Position numbers and translations under genes: made by a program. Shown here piece by piece: positions 7,754 through 16,040 of a stretch of DNA of 24,897 nucleotides. The notes under the pieces are model-generated. The model made no database searches. It saw nothing but the letters and a program-made list of their open reading frames with translations, and was not told where the DNA came from. The stretch is taken from IMG/VR virus record IMGVR_UViG_3300037042_007254, positions 1 through 24,897 of that record, one strand, 5' to 3'. Source of the stretch: a virus. Positions within the stretch are counted from its first letter, which is position 1. Every line of letters begins with the position of its first letter.

Positions 7754-7850
7754 GTGTAATATCTCCTAAATTGTTGCTACAATATCAATATTACACATTT
7801 ATTTACACACGGCAAGCGGTATGTGTAGCCGAGTAAACTTTTTTACACAC
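7754..7850. promoter_or_regulatory. Candidate resolution (res-like) site upstream of the recombinase
   Basis: Directly upstream of the recombinase start lies a set of TGTGTA/TACACA half-sites. The inverted pair gtgtaatat (7754-7762) and atattacac (7788-7796) is followed by tacacac (7804-7810) facing atgtgta (7821-7827), then gtaaa (7833-7837) facing ttttacacac (7841-7850). Three spaced dimer sites next to the gene are the usual build of a res locus, which would also allow autoregulation. The crossover point cannot be set by eye. Confidence 0.45.
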
Positions 7851-7871
7851 ATCGGATTTAGATATAGTTAA

Positions 7872-8246
7872 CTATTCCACCTCATCATCTGTCACATTAA
7901 TCACGGCCGGGGTTCTGTTCTTAGCACGCATCAATAGCTGCCATAGCTCTGAATGCTCATCTTGTGACATGTTATTTAGCAGCGGTGCCATGTGAACGTT
8001 TAGATTGTTTTGTGTGGTGTTCTTTTCAACCGGTGCGTAAGTACCGGCTTTAGGTATGAACATATCCGTTACTAGCTTAATAGCTCGATCCTCGCCGTTC
8101 ATTGCTTTCTTGATAGCAACTTCTACGACCTTTTCAATGTTGCCGCGGTGTTTCTTGCAGAGTTCTTCCAGCAAGTCAGATCGAGGATCAACCTTCTTCC
8201 TTGGTCGACCGTTAGGATTTGTAACAATTCCAGGCTTAAAAGTCAT
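7872..8246 (-). CDS. GRP-motif (DUF5681-like) protein, possible small terminase subunit
   Basis: The 124-residue protein opens with FKPGIVTNPNGRPRKK, close to the NPxGRPKG signature of the DUF5681 domain found in many phage and plasmid proteins, often near large terminases. A helical middle (SDLLEELCKKHRGNIEKVVEVAIKKA is in this part) resembles the DNA-binding region of small terminase subunits, and the C-terminus is acidic. If it is TerS it would recognise the packaging site and recruit TerL, but it lies 3.7 kb upstream of terL with unrelated genes between. I see no good Shine-Dalgarno at the ATG. A regulatory role is the alternative. Confidence 0.6.
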   Translation of the reverse strand: MTFKPGIVTNPNGRPRKKVDPRSDLLEELCKKHRGNIEKVVEVAIKKAMNGEDRAIKLVTDMFIPKAGTYAPVEKNTTQNNLNVHMAPLLNNMSQDEHSELWQLLMRAKNRTPAVINVTDDEVE

Positions 8247-8364
8247 TTGCGGTTAGCTTTGGTTTTAAAATAAACAAAATAACTCCATCGTGAGCGTTTT
8301 CTATTCTATCAGTACTATTCATCTATTACTAACACTTACCGTTTACTTATCAGCTATAAACGCC

Positions 8365-8511
8365 TCACAAACGTTTAGACACTATATTACAAAAGCATAA
8401 AAATTTATAAAAATCCACCAACAGCGATATAAACACTATATATACAACGAGGATCATAAGCGCCCAGAACAAATCGGATAAGCCCAGATATTTATACAAA
8501 CGCTTAAACAT
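8365..8511 (-). CDS. Possible 48-residue membrane protein
   Basis: The frame from ATG at 8511 starts MFKRLYKYLGLSDLF, has one clear membrane segment (FWALMILVVYIVFISLLV) and a basic C-terminus. An upstream GTG would add 22 unconvincing residues. There is no clear ribosome binding site, and AT-rich DNA readily makes such hydrophobic frames, so this is a weak call. Confidence 0.25.
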   Translation of the reverse strand: MFKRLYKYLGLSDLFWALMILVVYIVFISLLVDFYKFLCFCNIVSKRL

Positions 8512-8758
8512 ATTCACAATCTTACTTCGCACCGCTACACCATCATCACATTGAGTATGTGCATTATTTGCAAACACTCAACAAATCCGCCATTTAACAG
8601 CTACATTTCCAGAGAAAGCAACATCATGACGACTAGGTTAACAACGAACACGCAACCGACAAATTCAATAGTTTCCAAGAAAGAACACTCACGATCGTTC
8701 ATTGATTAATCATAGCACATTTTTCACCACCAAAAAAGCAATACGATGATTGAAAAAG
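8512..8758. other. Intergenic stretch without a supported gene
   Basis: No credible ORF was found on either strand. It leads into the origin-like region on its right. ACGATCGT at 8692-8699 is a short palindrome of no known meaning. Confidence 0.4.
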
Positions 8759-9074
8759 TTATCCACAGGAAAACCAAAATGTTACGTTTTTTGACGTAGC
8801 AATTTCGCAACATTGACGTAACATTTGCGTAACATTTAAATTTTAAAAGTATATATAAGTATATGATATATATATATTATTTTTTTTTTTAATAATATGT
8901 TACGTCATTTTTTCTGAAAATATTTCTCAATGAAAAATTCACTCTTGAAGTATATTTTGACGTAACATTTTACTTTACGAGCTTAAGTATTTGATTTTGT
9001 TTGTTTTTTTGAAAAAAATGTTACGTAAATGTTACGTAAATCTTTCGTAAATGTTACGCTTCAAAAACGTAACA
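8759..9074. other. Origin-like region: DnaA box, A/T tract and TGTTACGT repeats
   Basis: A perfect DnaA box TTATCCACA lies at 8759-8767. Seven exact copies of TGTTACGT (either strand) lie at 8780, 8816(-), 8898, 8960(-), 9019, 9030 and 9067(-), with one-mismatch copies at 8827(-) and 9052 and weaker ones near 8793 and 9041. The last group, from 9019 to 9062, is four 11-bp units in direct repeat, one helical turn apart. Between the sub-arrays, bases 8835-8897 are almost pure A/T, as in a DNA-unwinding element. The design fits a replication origin, a partition site, or the operator cluster of a regulator. Confidence 0.6.
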
Positions 9075-9302
9075 TTTTTAGATTTTAACAAAACGAAAGA
9101 AAAGAGATTTTGGGTAAGGCATCGTCGATGTCACACCGAGATACCTAAAAATAGTTTACACATATTTTGCTTTGGAAATCAAGTGCGTATTCAAATTTTT
9201 TGTCTGAAGAGAAATTCATGTGAATTTTCACGCAATATAATTTGTACTTTTGCTTCGTTTTTTACTAAAGTTTTTTGAGTTAACTTTCTAGAAAAACTTA
9301 AA
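9075..9302. other. AT-rich leader before the cargo block
   Basis: A 75-codon plus-strand frame starting inside the repeats (9051) covers this stretch, but its product is Phe/Cys/Arg-rich and its start is part of the repeat array, so I do not call it. The stretch probably holds the promoter for the 9303-11614 block; no single promoter stands out. Confidence 0.3.
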
Positions 9303-9533
9303 ATGACTGAACAAGAAGCATGGGAAAAAATAGCATTTATATTTGGCCGAATAAACGAAACTATATGAACAAACAATGTCGACATATTTTACGAGGATGA
9401 AGATGGTCATCTTGAAAAAGTTTCTCATGAACAATATCTGAAAGATTACGTTCATTTTATTAACGGTAGAGGTGAATATAACGGAAAAAAATTGATGTTA
9501 TCTTCAAACGTTTTAGATCCAATAAAAGGATAA
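9303..9533 (+). pseudogene. Small ORF interrupted by one in-frame TGA
   Basis: From ATG 9303 the frame reads MTEQEAWEKIAFIFGRINETI, then TGA at 9366-9368, then continues for 54 codons (TNNVDIFYEDEDGHLEKV and onwards) to TAA at 9531. Both halves look protein-like (acidic, mixed composition), so the simplest reading is a roughly 76-residue protein broken by a nonsense change. It ends 6 bp before the MFS start and would have been its operon partner. Global UGA recoding is unlikely because other genes here, such as those ending at 6223, 12156 and 17451, use TGA as stop. No function is recognised. Confidence 0.5.
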
Positions 9534-9539
9534 AAAATT

Positions 9540-10940
9540 ATGTTTAATAATAAAAAAGCTATCCTGATAGGTAATACATTAGAATTTTTTGATTTATATT
9601 TGTACATTCATTTTGCGACAGTGATTGCTCAAAAGTTTTTCCCGGCAGGATTTGAGAAGTCTCTCTTTTTACAGGCTTTTTCTTTTTCTCAAATTTACCT
9701 AATTGCCCCGATTGCATGTCTGATTTTCGCCTATCTTGGTGATAAGCATGGCAGAAAACCTATTATTTTGCATACGGCTCTCTGGATGGCCATAACGTCT
9801 GTGTTAATCATTTTCTTACCTACTTATGAAACGTGGGGCGAAAATTCTGTTATATTGCTTCTGATTTTGCGTATCATCCAAGGAATAGCTTTAGCAGGTG
9901 AACCAACAGCCGCTAATTTGTACCTTATGGAAAGTACATCTATGGATCGAAATTCACCATGGTATAATCAAGCACCATGGTATGTCACTGTCATGGGAGT
10001 TACAGAACAGGTAGGAGGCGTTATTGCGTTGCTACTTTGTTATACTTCTTTAACGTATTTGAAGGATTATACACATGGGTGGAGAGTCCCTTTTGCTTGT
10101 TGTGGAATCTTCATTTTATTCGTTTTATATATAAGAACTCGCCTCGCAGAATCAGAAGATTACAAAAAATTCACCAGTGACCAACAAGCTGTAAATATAT
10201 TAGCACATAATGAAACAGGACTCTCCTTTTTCAAAAAATCTATACTTTTTTACAAAAAAAATGTGGTTGCGCTATTTTCCCTTTTTATTGTGTATCCTAC
10301 AGTTTTTAATCTATGCTTTCTTCAAATTAGTCCACAAGTAGTTGGTATTGACTCACCTCCGGAAGACTTAGCCCTATACAACATATATGTTTCCATTGGG
10401 ACTATTCTTTTGAGTCTTCTAAAGACTTATTTACCGCTACGGTTTAACTGGAATCTAAGAAAAACAACAGCTACATACGTATCAGTTGGTTGTATTTGTG
10501 CTTTTTTGGCCGTATGGGGCTTAGAAAACAATTCATCTTGGATTTTTGTTTTTGTTTGTCAAATACTAATGATGTCTTTGCTTAATTTTGGGCTTGTAAT
10601 GCCTGGACTCATTAAGATGTTTCCTATCATTGCACGTTATCGACTTATGGCGTTATCTTGGTCATTAGCGCGCTTTTCAAACTTTTTTCTAATTGTTTTT
10701 GGTATAAGTGCAATTAAAGGTGTTTTTGGTCTATATGGATCATTATACATGGTTTACGCTCTTGCTATACCAGCTCTTTTTGCTGTTTGGTACCATATTT
10801 GCTATTACACGGTTGACCGAATAATATTTATGAAAAATTCGAAAAAAGCTAATATAATTCATCAATCAATTCAAGTTATGTCCAATAAAGAAGCTATGGA
10901 TCGAATTTATGGGACTTCAAACTTTAAAAAAAGCAATTAA
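9540..10940 (+). CDS. MFS transporter, ProP-like (metabolite:H+ symporter family)
   Basis: This 466-residue protein has about 12 predicted membrane helices and the MFS motif A GDKHGRKP (residues 67-74) between helices 2 and 3. The N-terminal GNTLEFFDLYLYIHFA and the RIIQGIALAGEPTAANLYL segment match the ProP/MHS branch, whose members take up proline, betaine, dicarboxylates or related solutes with protons. Such transporters are multiplied in obligate intracellular bacteria, where they import host metabolites. AAAGGA sits 9 nt before the ATG. Base composition is more AT-rich than the replication operon, which suggests separate origin as cargo. The substrate cannot be named. The next gene follows after 14 bp. 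Confidence 0.9.
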   Translation: MFNNKKAILIGNTLEFFDLYLYIHFATVIAQKFFPAGFEKSLFLQAFSFSQIYLIAPIACLIFAYLGDKHGRKPIILHTALWMAITSVLIIFLPTYETWGENSVILLLILRIIQGIALAGEPTAANLYLMESTSMDRNSPWYNQAPWYVTVMGVTEQVGGVIALLLCYTSLTYLKDYTHGWRVPFACCGIFILFVLYIRTRLAESEDYKKFTSDQQAVNILAHNETGLSFFKKSILFYKKNVVALFSLFIVYPTVFNLCFLQISPQVVGIDSPPEDLALYNIYVSIGTILLSLLKTYLPLRFNWNLRKTTATYVSVGCICAFLAVWGLENNSSWIFVFVCQILMMSLLNFGLVMPGLIKMFPIIARYRLMALSWSLARFSNFFLIVFGISAIKGVFGLYGSLYMVYALAIPALFAVWYHICYYTVDRIIFMKNSKKANIIHQSIQVMSNKEAMDRIYGTSNFKKSN

Positions 10941-10954
10941 GAAAAAAATCAATT

Positions 10955-11614
10955 ATGTCAAAAAAAGTTATTTGCCCATTTTTTACGCTATTAGAATGCT
11001 TGAATAATAGGTGGAATGATGAAGGATCATCAATATATTATCTTTATGAAAACGAGCCTGCTTTTATGATGACCGCAAGTGTAAAAACAGAATTGGACTT
11101 TCATACAAAAAAGTTAGAGCTATATAAACATGAAATAATCAAATTTGGTTTTACATTTAATGAAATGTTGAAAATTATTTACCAATACTCTATCCCCATT
11201 TACTATTCTGACATACCTATTCAATTTGCTTTAGAATCAACTGAACGGGTCAATTATGAACAATTTGCCAATGATGCTTACTATTTTTACTCAAACGGCG
11301 GCAAATATAAACCTGATGGACAAAATATCAAGAGGCTTTTTTACGGAGAAGAGATTCTCGATGTTATAAGAGAAAATAATATTGAACTTTTTTCAAAGAA
11401 TTTCAAATTAGCTAGTAGAAGCAAAAAAATAAACGAATGCTATTTGAATTTGCTTAAGTACCAAAAAGAAATTTATGAAAAATATGGAAGGCATTACGCG
11501 CACCTTACTCGCGATGAATTCTACGATTATTTTACTTCACACAAAAAACTTCAAAACTTTTCAAAACAGTACATAGATATACTTTGGATGATTGTCACTC
11601 ATCGCGATGACTAA
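10955..11614 (+). CDS. Hypothetical protein downstream of the MFS transporter
   Basis: The 219-residue protein begins MSKKVICPFFTLLECLNNRW. It is rich in Tyr, Phe, Lys and Asn, has no signal peptide or membrane segment, and is probably a helical soluble protein. No known motif is visible. It follows the transporter by 14 bp without a clear terminator, so the two are likely cotranscribed, and it shares the transporter's very AT-rich composition. Its start has only a weak ribosome binding site. Function unknown. Confidence 0.7.
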   Translation: MSKKVICPFFTLLECLNNRWNDEGSSIYYLYENEPAFMMTASVKTELDFHTKKLELYKHEIIKFGFTFNEMLKIIYQYSIPIYYSDIPIQFALESTERVNYEQFANDAYYFYSNGGKYKPDGQNIKRLFYGEEILDVIRENNIELFSKNFKLASRSKKINECYLNLLKYQKEIYEKYGRHYAHLTRDEFYDYFTSHKKLQNFSKQYIDILWMIVTHRDD

Positions 11615-11949
11615 ACTCAATCTTCGCGCGAAGAATTTAAAAATTAACTCCTTGATTTAAATCACTTTTTCACAAAACCCCCATTAAAAAACATAGCTTC
11701 GCTACAAAAAAAACTTAATTTTTGTAAAAAAGGCACAATCTTCGCTACGAAGAACACCAAAAAACAACTTTTTTCGCGCGAAGAATTTAAAAAATAAGCT
11801 ATTGATTTTAATCAATTTTTTACAAAAAAATATAGCTTCGCCACGAAGAATTACAAAAACTACCTTTTTTCGCCTGACTCAACACAAGCCATTTTTTTTA
11901 TGCTTTACTAGTTTCCACTATTTGAGGTTTTGTCCTCGCAACTAAAAAA
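11615..11949. repeat. Degenerate 150-bp direct duplication with CTTCG/CGAAG mini-hairpins
   Basis: Two diverged copies of a roughly 100-bp segment begin 150 bp apart (palindromes TTCGCGCGAA at 11623-11632 and 11773-11782, each followed by gaatttaaaaa). The copies share the order palindrome, gatttnaatcanttttt, then tagcttcgc. Short inverted repeats CTTCG-ctA-CGAAG (near 11740) and CTTCG-cca-CGAAG (near 11846) recur. No ORF is supported. The stretch separates the AT-rich cargo from the replication operon and probably includes that operon's promoter. Confidence 0.6.
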
Positions 11950-11961
11950 ATGGAACATGTA

Positions 11962-12156
11962 ATGTTTAAAAAATTCATTGATGAACTCATCATGCTGGAT
12001 GAGTGTTCAGGTAAAGACATTGAGTATTTCAAGGCTCTTAAAAAAGAAGATTTTACTAGTCTTTTAATGCGCATTGATATTGCTCACGCATGGATGCATG
12101 GCATTAGCGATTTAAGAAATGATTTGCCTTGTCGTAAATGCGGAGGCGGTCAATGA
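11962..12156 (+). CDS. Small protein at the head of the replication operon
   Basis: I choose the second ATG (11962, 64 residues) because GGAA lies 7 nt upstream; the ATG at 11950 would add four residues. The protein is mostly helical (MFKKFIDELIMLDE at the start) and ends in LPCRKCGGGQ, a C-x2-C pair that could bind metal. Its stop TGA overlaps the ATG of the primase gene, so the two are coupled. I recognise no family. The position suggests a role in early gene control or replication. Confidence 0.65.
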   Translation: MFKKFIDELIMLDECSGKDIEYFKALKKEDFTSLLMRIDIAHAWMHGISDLRNDLPCRKCGGGQ

Positions 12157-14522
12157 TCTTTTCCACTATGAACATCACTTTTTTTGAAAGTCTTGAAAAC
12201 GTTCGTCCTCAATTGAGAGAGATGTCTTGGCAATCGGTGTGTGACTACTTCACACCGCAATTTCCACCTGTACTCAGTCCGGAAGAAAGAAGATCAAGAG
12301 GACGACCTTTTTCTTTCAACATTTACAAACCCGACACGACACGTAAGAAAGAGAACGTGTCGTTGATGACGGGACTCGTTCTCGATTTCGACAATAAAGA
12401 TGAATTCGTGCCGGTTGCCGATGTGTTGATAAGTGTTCAACGACACAATCTCATTCATCTTTGGTATTCCACTTGGTCGGATACACCTGCATTGCCTCGT
12501 TGGCGACTGATCATTCCATTCTTGACACCGATTCCCGTTTCTGAATGGAACCCCCTTCACGATAAAATGATCATTCTTCTTGGAAATCCACCGGGTATAG
12601 ATCATCAAGCGAGTATGGATGTATCGCGTGTCTGGGCTTCGCCGTGCGTGAGAGAAGGCGGTATCTTTAAAGCCGAAGCATATCGTATGGGATCGTTTTT
12701 GGATGCCAAGCGTGTTGATCAACTGCTCACAAATGCCCAGATAGTACAATATGATCAGCTGTATATCAAAAAGCCTGTTGAAAAATATGAAGCCTATTCA
12801 TTCAATGATTTTCCGGACGTTCAATACAGTGATCTCACCGATATGTTGGAATTCATTAGCTCTGATTGCGACTATAATACATGGATTCGCGTCGGTATGG
12901 CCTTGCATAATCATCTTGGCGGCACGACAGTGGCTTTTGATTTGTGGAGCAACTGGTCGCGCCGGTCACGAAAATTTAAAGGCGAACATGATCTTTTTCC
13001 TCATTGGCACAGTTTTTCGACAAAAAGCAATGGCGTTGGTATCGGCACGCTCATCCACTACGCGAGAGAGAACGGCTATGAACGGTTTCCTAAAACCTAT
13101 ATAGCTTCAAAACCGTCTTTTGCCGGAAGTAGGGGAGCAATGGAACAGGGAACCGACTTAAGGAAGTACGATGCTCCGGAGGAAGTTTTTCCAACTACAA
13201 CGGCTTTCAACATGCCGCCACAAGATGAAGCAATAGAGGTTGTGGCGGCAAGTGAAGAGATTGGAAATCCGGAACTGTTTGACTTTTCGGAGTTCGTTAA
13301 GAAAGACATTCTTGACTTTCCAACCATTTTTTTGAAAGAGACTTACGGATTTTTGTTAAACTCGTCGAGTTATATAAATCCATTGTATGCTCTTTCATCA
13401 ACAATTGTACTCGCAGGATTTCTGTTGCGCAAGTTGATTGCTAAAAAAGGCAAAGAAGAATGTCAAACTAACTTCATGACGTTGGCCATTGGTGCTAGCG
13501 GTACAGGCAAAACCCAAATTCTCAAAGGCGTTCAAAAGATCCTCACAGAGCTTGCTCAAGAAAAACACTACACTCACTCGCTTGGTACCATCCAAGGAGC
13601 TTTAGAGACGATGAGAAAGCAGGCTGGAGCTATGTTTTTGATTCAGGACGAAGCGTCTTACGTTTTTAAGGCGATGAAGAGTAAAAATATCAGCACTCAC
13701 GAAATGTTCATTGAGAAATTCAAGCTTGAAATGTTCAGCATGCCTGATTTCTACTCACCGCCTGCGACCAAAAGCTCGGACATGACACCGATTAAAGATC
13801 CGTTCTTTTGTGAGATCTCTTTTTCAACGCCTGATCTCATAAAATATTTATCCCCCGAAGATTACGGAAAGGGTGTGCTGCCAAGATATCTGGTGTTTCA
13901 TGACACCGGCACGAGCCGTCTTCCAAATCCTAATCGCAATCTGATCATTTCCGATGACTTGAAAATCATTTTAAAACAAAACAGCACGATATCATTGCCG
14001 TTTAGACCGGGTGTGGTGTTTGACACGGAGGCTGACGCGGCGTTGACCGAATTCAAGGAAAAGATTGATGCAACACGCTGTCTCATTCTTGAAAACGAAG
14101 AACCGCAATACTTAATGCTGGATGCAACTCTTGGAAGAGTCTTTGAACATGCAGCCAAATTGTCGCTTTTAGGTGCCGAGAGAAGAAGCGGCAACTACAT
14201 CATCACAAAAGACGCTGTTGAATGGGGGATTGCCGTGTCCGTTCATTCCTTCAATACGCTAATCGCCATGATTGAAAATGGTGTTTATGAAAACCAGATC
14301 GAAGAAATGCGCGCACGTGTTCTTGGCATTGTTGAAAAAGTATCAAACGGCGAATGGGTTACAAAATCTAAAATTAGCAAAAGCATTAAGTTTCTATCAG
14401 CTAAACAACTCAGTGACCATCTTTTCAAATTGCATGAAGAGGAAGTTATTCAGATTCAGGCAACACAAAAGAACTATTTAAAAATAAAATCGAATAAAAG
14501 AAAGGCAAAGAAAAAAGCATGA
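12153..14522 (+). CDS. Primase-helicase fusion (PriCT_2-like and DUF3987-like)
   Basis: The start at 12153 (789 residues) is set by GGAGG at 12142-12146 and the ATGA overlap with the preceding stop; an in-frame ATG at 12138 lies before this site. Residues 1-200 look like a primase-polymerase-type domain with GLVLDFDN near 75 and a segment ALPRWRLIIPF near 110. Residues about 226-300 match PriCT_2 (DMLEFISSDCDYNTWIRVGM, then WHSF...GIGTLIHYA). The C-terminal half is a DUF3987-type ATPase with Walker A GASGTGKT (447-454) and Walker B FLIQDE near 495. It would prime and unwind DNA at the fork. The next ATG overlaps its stop. Domain boundaries are estimated by eye. Confidence 0.85.
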   Translation: MIFSTMNITFFESLENVRPQLREMSWQSVCDYFTPQFPPVLSPEERRSRGRPFSFNIYKPDTTRKKENVSLMTGLVLDFDNKDEFVPVADVLISVQRHNLIHLWYSTWSDTPALPRWRLIIPFLTPIPVSEWNPLHDKMIILLGNPPGIDHQASMDVSRVWASPCVREGGIFKAEAYRMGSFLDAKRVDQLLTNAQIVQYDQLYIKKPVEKYEAYSFNDFPDVQYSDLTDMLEFISSDCDYNTWIRVGMALHNHLGGTTVAFDLWSNWSRRSRKFKGEHDLFPHWHSFSTKSNGVGIGTLIHYARENGYERFPKTYIASKPSFAGSRGAMEQGTDLRKYDAPEEVFPTTTAFNMPPQDEAIEVVAASEEIGNPELFDFSEFVKKDILDFPTIFLKETYGFLLNSSSYINPLYALSSTIVLAGFLLRKLIAKKGKEECQTNFMTLAIGASGTGKTQILKGVQKILTELAQEKHYTHSLGTIQGALETMRKQAGAMFLIQDEASYVFKAMKSKNISTHEMFIEKFKLEMFSMPDFYSPPATKSSDMTPIKDPFFCEISFSTPDLIKYLSPEDYGKGVLPRYLVFHDTGTSRLPNPNRNLIISDDLKIILKQNSTISLPFRPGVVFDTEADAALTEFKEKIDATRCLILENEEPQYLMLDATLGRVFEHAAKLSLLGAERRSGNYIITKDAVEWGIAVSVHSFNTLIAMIENGVYENQIEEMRARVLGIVEKVSNGEWVTKSKISKSIKFLSAKQLSDHLFKLHEEEVIQIQATQKNYLKIKSNKRKAKKKA

Positions 14523-15325
14523 CCGATCTAACTAGTCTTAAAGAGGCGAAATCCGTCTTCCAATACATGCCGCCGATGTTACTCATCTACGGCAGAAACG
14601 GAATCGGCAAATCCTATTTTGCATCGCAGTTTAAGAATCCGGTGTTTCTTGACCTCGACAAAAATATTTACGAGCTGTCCGTAGACTCTAATCGATCTTT
14701 CGGCATTGAACTTGAGTCAATCACCGATGTTTTAGACTTTCTCAATCGTCTCATCAATGAAGAGCATGAACATGAGACGATCGTAATTGATTCATTGAGT
14801 TCACTGGAAAGACTCATTGAACGACACATCTTGAAAACAAAAAACGCCAAGTCACTGGCGGAATTTCAATACGGTCAAGGTTATCAAATGATGATGCCTT
14901 TGTGGGAGCAGTTCTTAAGCAAGATCATGGCATTGCGTACCCAAAGGAAGCTCACCGTTCTCATGCTTGGTCACTACAAGGAAAAACGAGATCCCAATCT
15001 GCTTGGCGTTGGATACCAGCAATACCAGATCGATCTCTATGAGAAAGCAACTAAGCTGCTGGTCAACAGTTGTTCTGCCGTTCTGTTTGCCGACTACAAG
15101 GTGGATGTCATTCACCAACGAGAAAAGTTCGGACAGGAAGTCGCCAAGGTGAGAGGGTCTGAACGCCGACTTTTCACCGATGAAGGCGTTCGGTTTATGG
15201 CTAAGAATACCTATGGGATGCCATATGATATTCCGATGTCCTATGACGTTCTTGCAGATTACGTGCGAGAACATTTTTTAAAACTAAAAGAAACTTTTAA
15301 TAATCGTTCAACAAAAGGAAACTAA
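14519..15325 (+). CDS. Sak4-like RecA-fold ATPase (phage recombination)
   Basis: The 268-residue protein has Walker A GRNGIGKS (25-32) after a short lead, an aspartate-rich FLDLDKN strand, and Walker B ETIVIDSLSS (Asp91). This is the layout of the AAA_24/Sak4 group of short RecA-like proteins that phages use for single-strand annealing with an SSB partner. Its ATG overlaps the primase stop as ATGA, and the next gene encodes a probable ssDNA-binding protein with an SSB-type tail, which supports a recombination role. Alternative: a generic phage nucleotide-binding protein. Confidence 0.82.
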   Translation: MTDLTSLKEAKSVFQYMPPMLLIYGRNGIGKSYFASQFKNPVFLDLDKNIYELSVDSNRSFGIELESITDVLDFLNRLINEEHEHETIVIDSLSSLERLIERHILKTKNAKSLAEFQYGQGYQMMMPLWEQFLSKIMALRTQRKLTVLMLGHYKEKRDPNLLGVGYQQYQIDLYEKATKLLVNSCSAVLFADYKVDVIHQREKFGQEVAKVRGSERRLFTDEGVRFMAKNTYGMPYDIPMSYDVLADYVREHFLKLKETFNNRSTKGN

Positions 15326-15328
15326 ACA

Positions 15329-15760
15329 ATGACGACATACGACCTAATTTCACCGGGAAAATATGAAGCAAAAATACTTGAAGCGAAAGAAGCTACACGT
15401 TTTGCATTTGAGCGCGTAACCGAAGTCATCTGGGAATTTAACGGCTTCATACTTACCGACAAGTTTAAGTTCGACGATGCCAATGAAAAGAAGAAAGCAA
15501 ACGCTTGGAAAAAAATGAAGGCTCTAGCGGCTGCTCTAGGGCTTCCTGAAGTTATAGACGGCGGCAGAAGCTACAATGAGCTATTTCTTCTTCCTGGAAA
15601 AGAATGTGTCATCGAGGTCAGCAACTTTACCGCCGATAATGGAAATACCTACCACTATGTCAGCAACTACATGGCGTTTCCGGTAAAAAAACCTACTGCT
15701 CAAGTTCAGGAAAGACCAAAGGCGACGGTAACGATAGATGATGATGTAATTCCATTTTAA
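15329..15760 (+). CDS. ssDNA-binding protein (DUF669-like) with SSB-type acidic tip
   Basis: The 143-residue protein starts MTTYDLISPGKYEAKILEA, typical of DUF669 and similar phage proteins that sit beside Sak4-type ATPases and bind single-stranded DNA. The body is beta-rich with ECVIEVSNF and ends in TIDDDVIPF, almost the DDDIPF tip that bacterial SSB uses to recruit partner enzymes. AAGGA precedes the ATG, 3 bp after the previous stop. It probably coats ssDNA and loads the Sak4-like protein. The tail motif is seen directly; the fold is inferred. Confidence 0.78.
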   Translation: MTTYDLISPGKYEAKILEAKEATRFAFERVTEVIWEFNGFILTDKFKFDDANEKKKANAWKKMKALAAALGLPEVIDGGRSYNELFLLPGKECVIEVSNFTADNGNTYHYVSNYMAFPVKKPTAQVQERPKATVTIDDDVIPF

Positions 15761-15800
15761 GAATCTTAGTAATAAAACTATTTAGTAAATTAGGTGAAAT

Positions 15801-16040
15801 ATGAAAACATTTTCAGAATTAAAAAACCCAGATCAAATTGATGATCTTCTTCATCCCTCCCAACTGATTAAAACGCCCGAGTTTGCTGAAAAATTAGGTA
15901 TTTCAACACGTACTTTCTTCCGTAGAAAAAAACATATAGAAACATTTATCTCCCCTATCAGAATCGGAAAACGTAACATCCGATATAAACTATCCGATGT
16001 TCTTAACTTCATTGAACGCGGAGTTTTTAATGCTCATTAA
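15801..16040 (+). CDS. Small helix-turn-helix protein (AlpA/excisionase-like)
   Basis: The 79-residue protein has a winged-helix DNA-binding layout: LIKTPEFAEKLGISTRTFFR as helix-turn-helix, then ISPIRIGKRNIRYKLSDV as wing, as in AlpA, excisionase and MerR-like HTH_17 proteins. AGGTGA is 5 nt before the ATG. It could regulate the operon or serve as a directionality factor. Its end overlaps the next small ORF. Confidence 0.75.
   Translation: MKTFSELKNPDQIDDLLHPSQLIKTPEFAEKLGISTRTFFRRKKHIETFISPIRIGKRNIRYKLSDVLNFIERGVFNAH

Noticed and set aside
8328-8340. 13-base match ACTAACACTTACC shared with 20947-20959
   Set aside because: Chance 13-base matches are expected in 25 kb of AT-rich DNA, and no longer similarity surrounds it.
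9051-9278. 75-codon ORF starting in the TGTTACGT array
   Set aside because: The start is part of the repeat, there is no ribosome binding site, and the product is a Phe/Cys/Arg-rich unlikely protein.
9366-9368. Genome-wide UGA-to-Trp recoding
   Set aside because: Several confident genes, such as those ending at 6223, 12156, 14522 and 17451, stop at TGA, and Trp is encoded by TGG.
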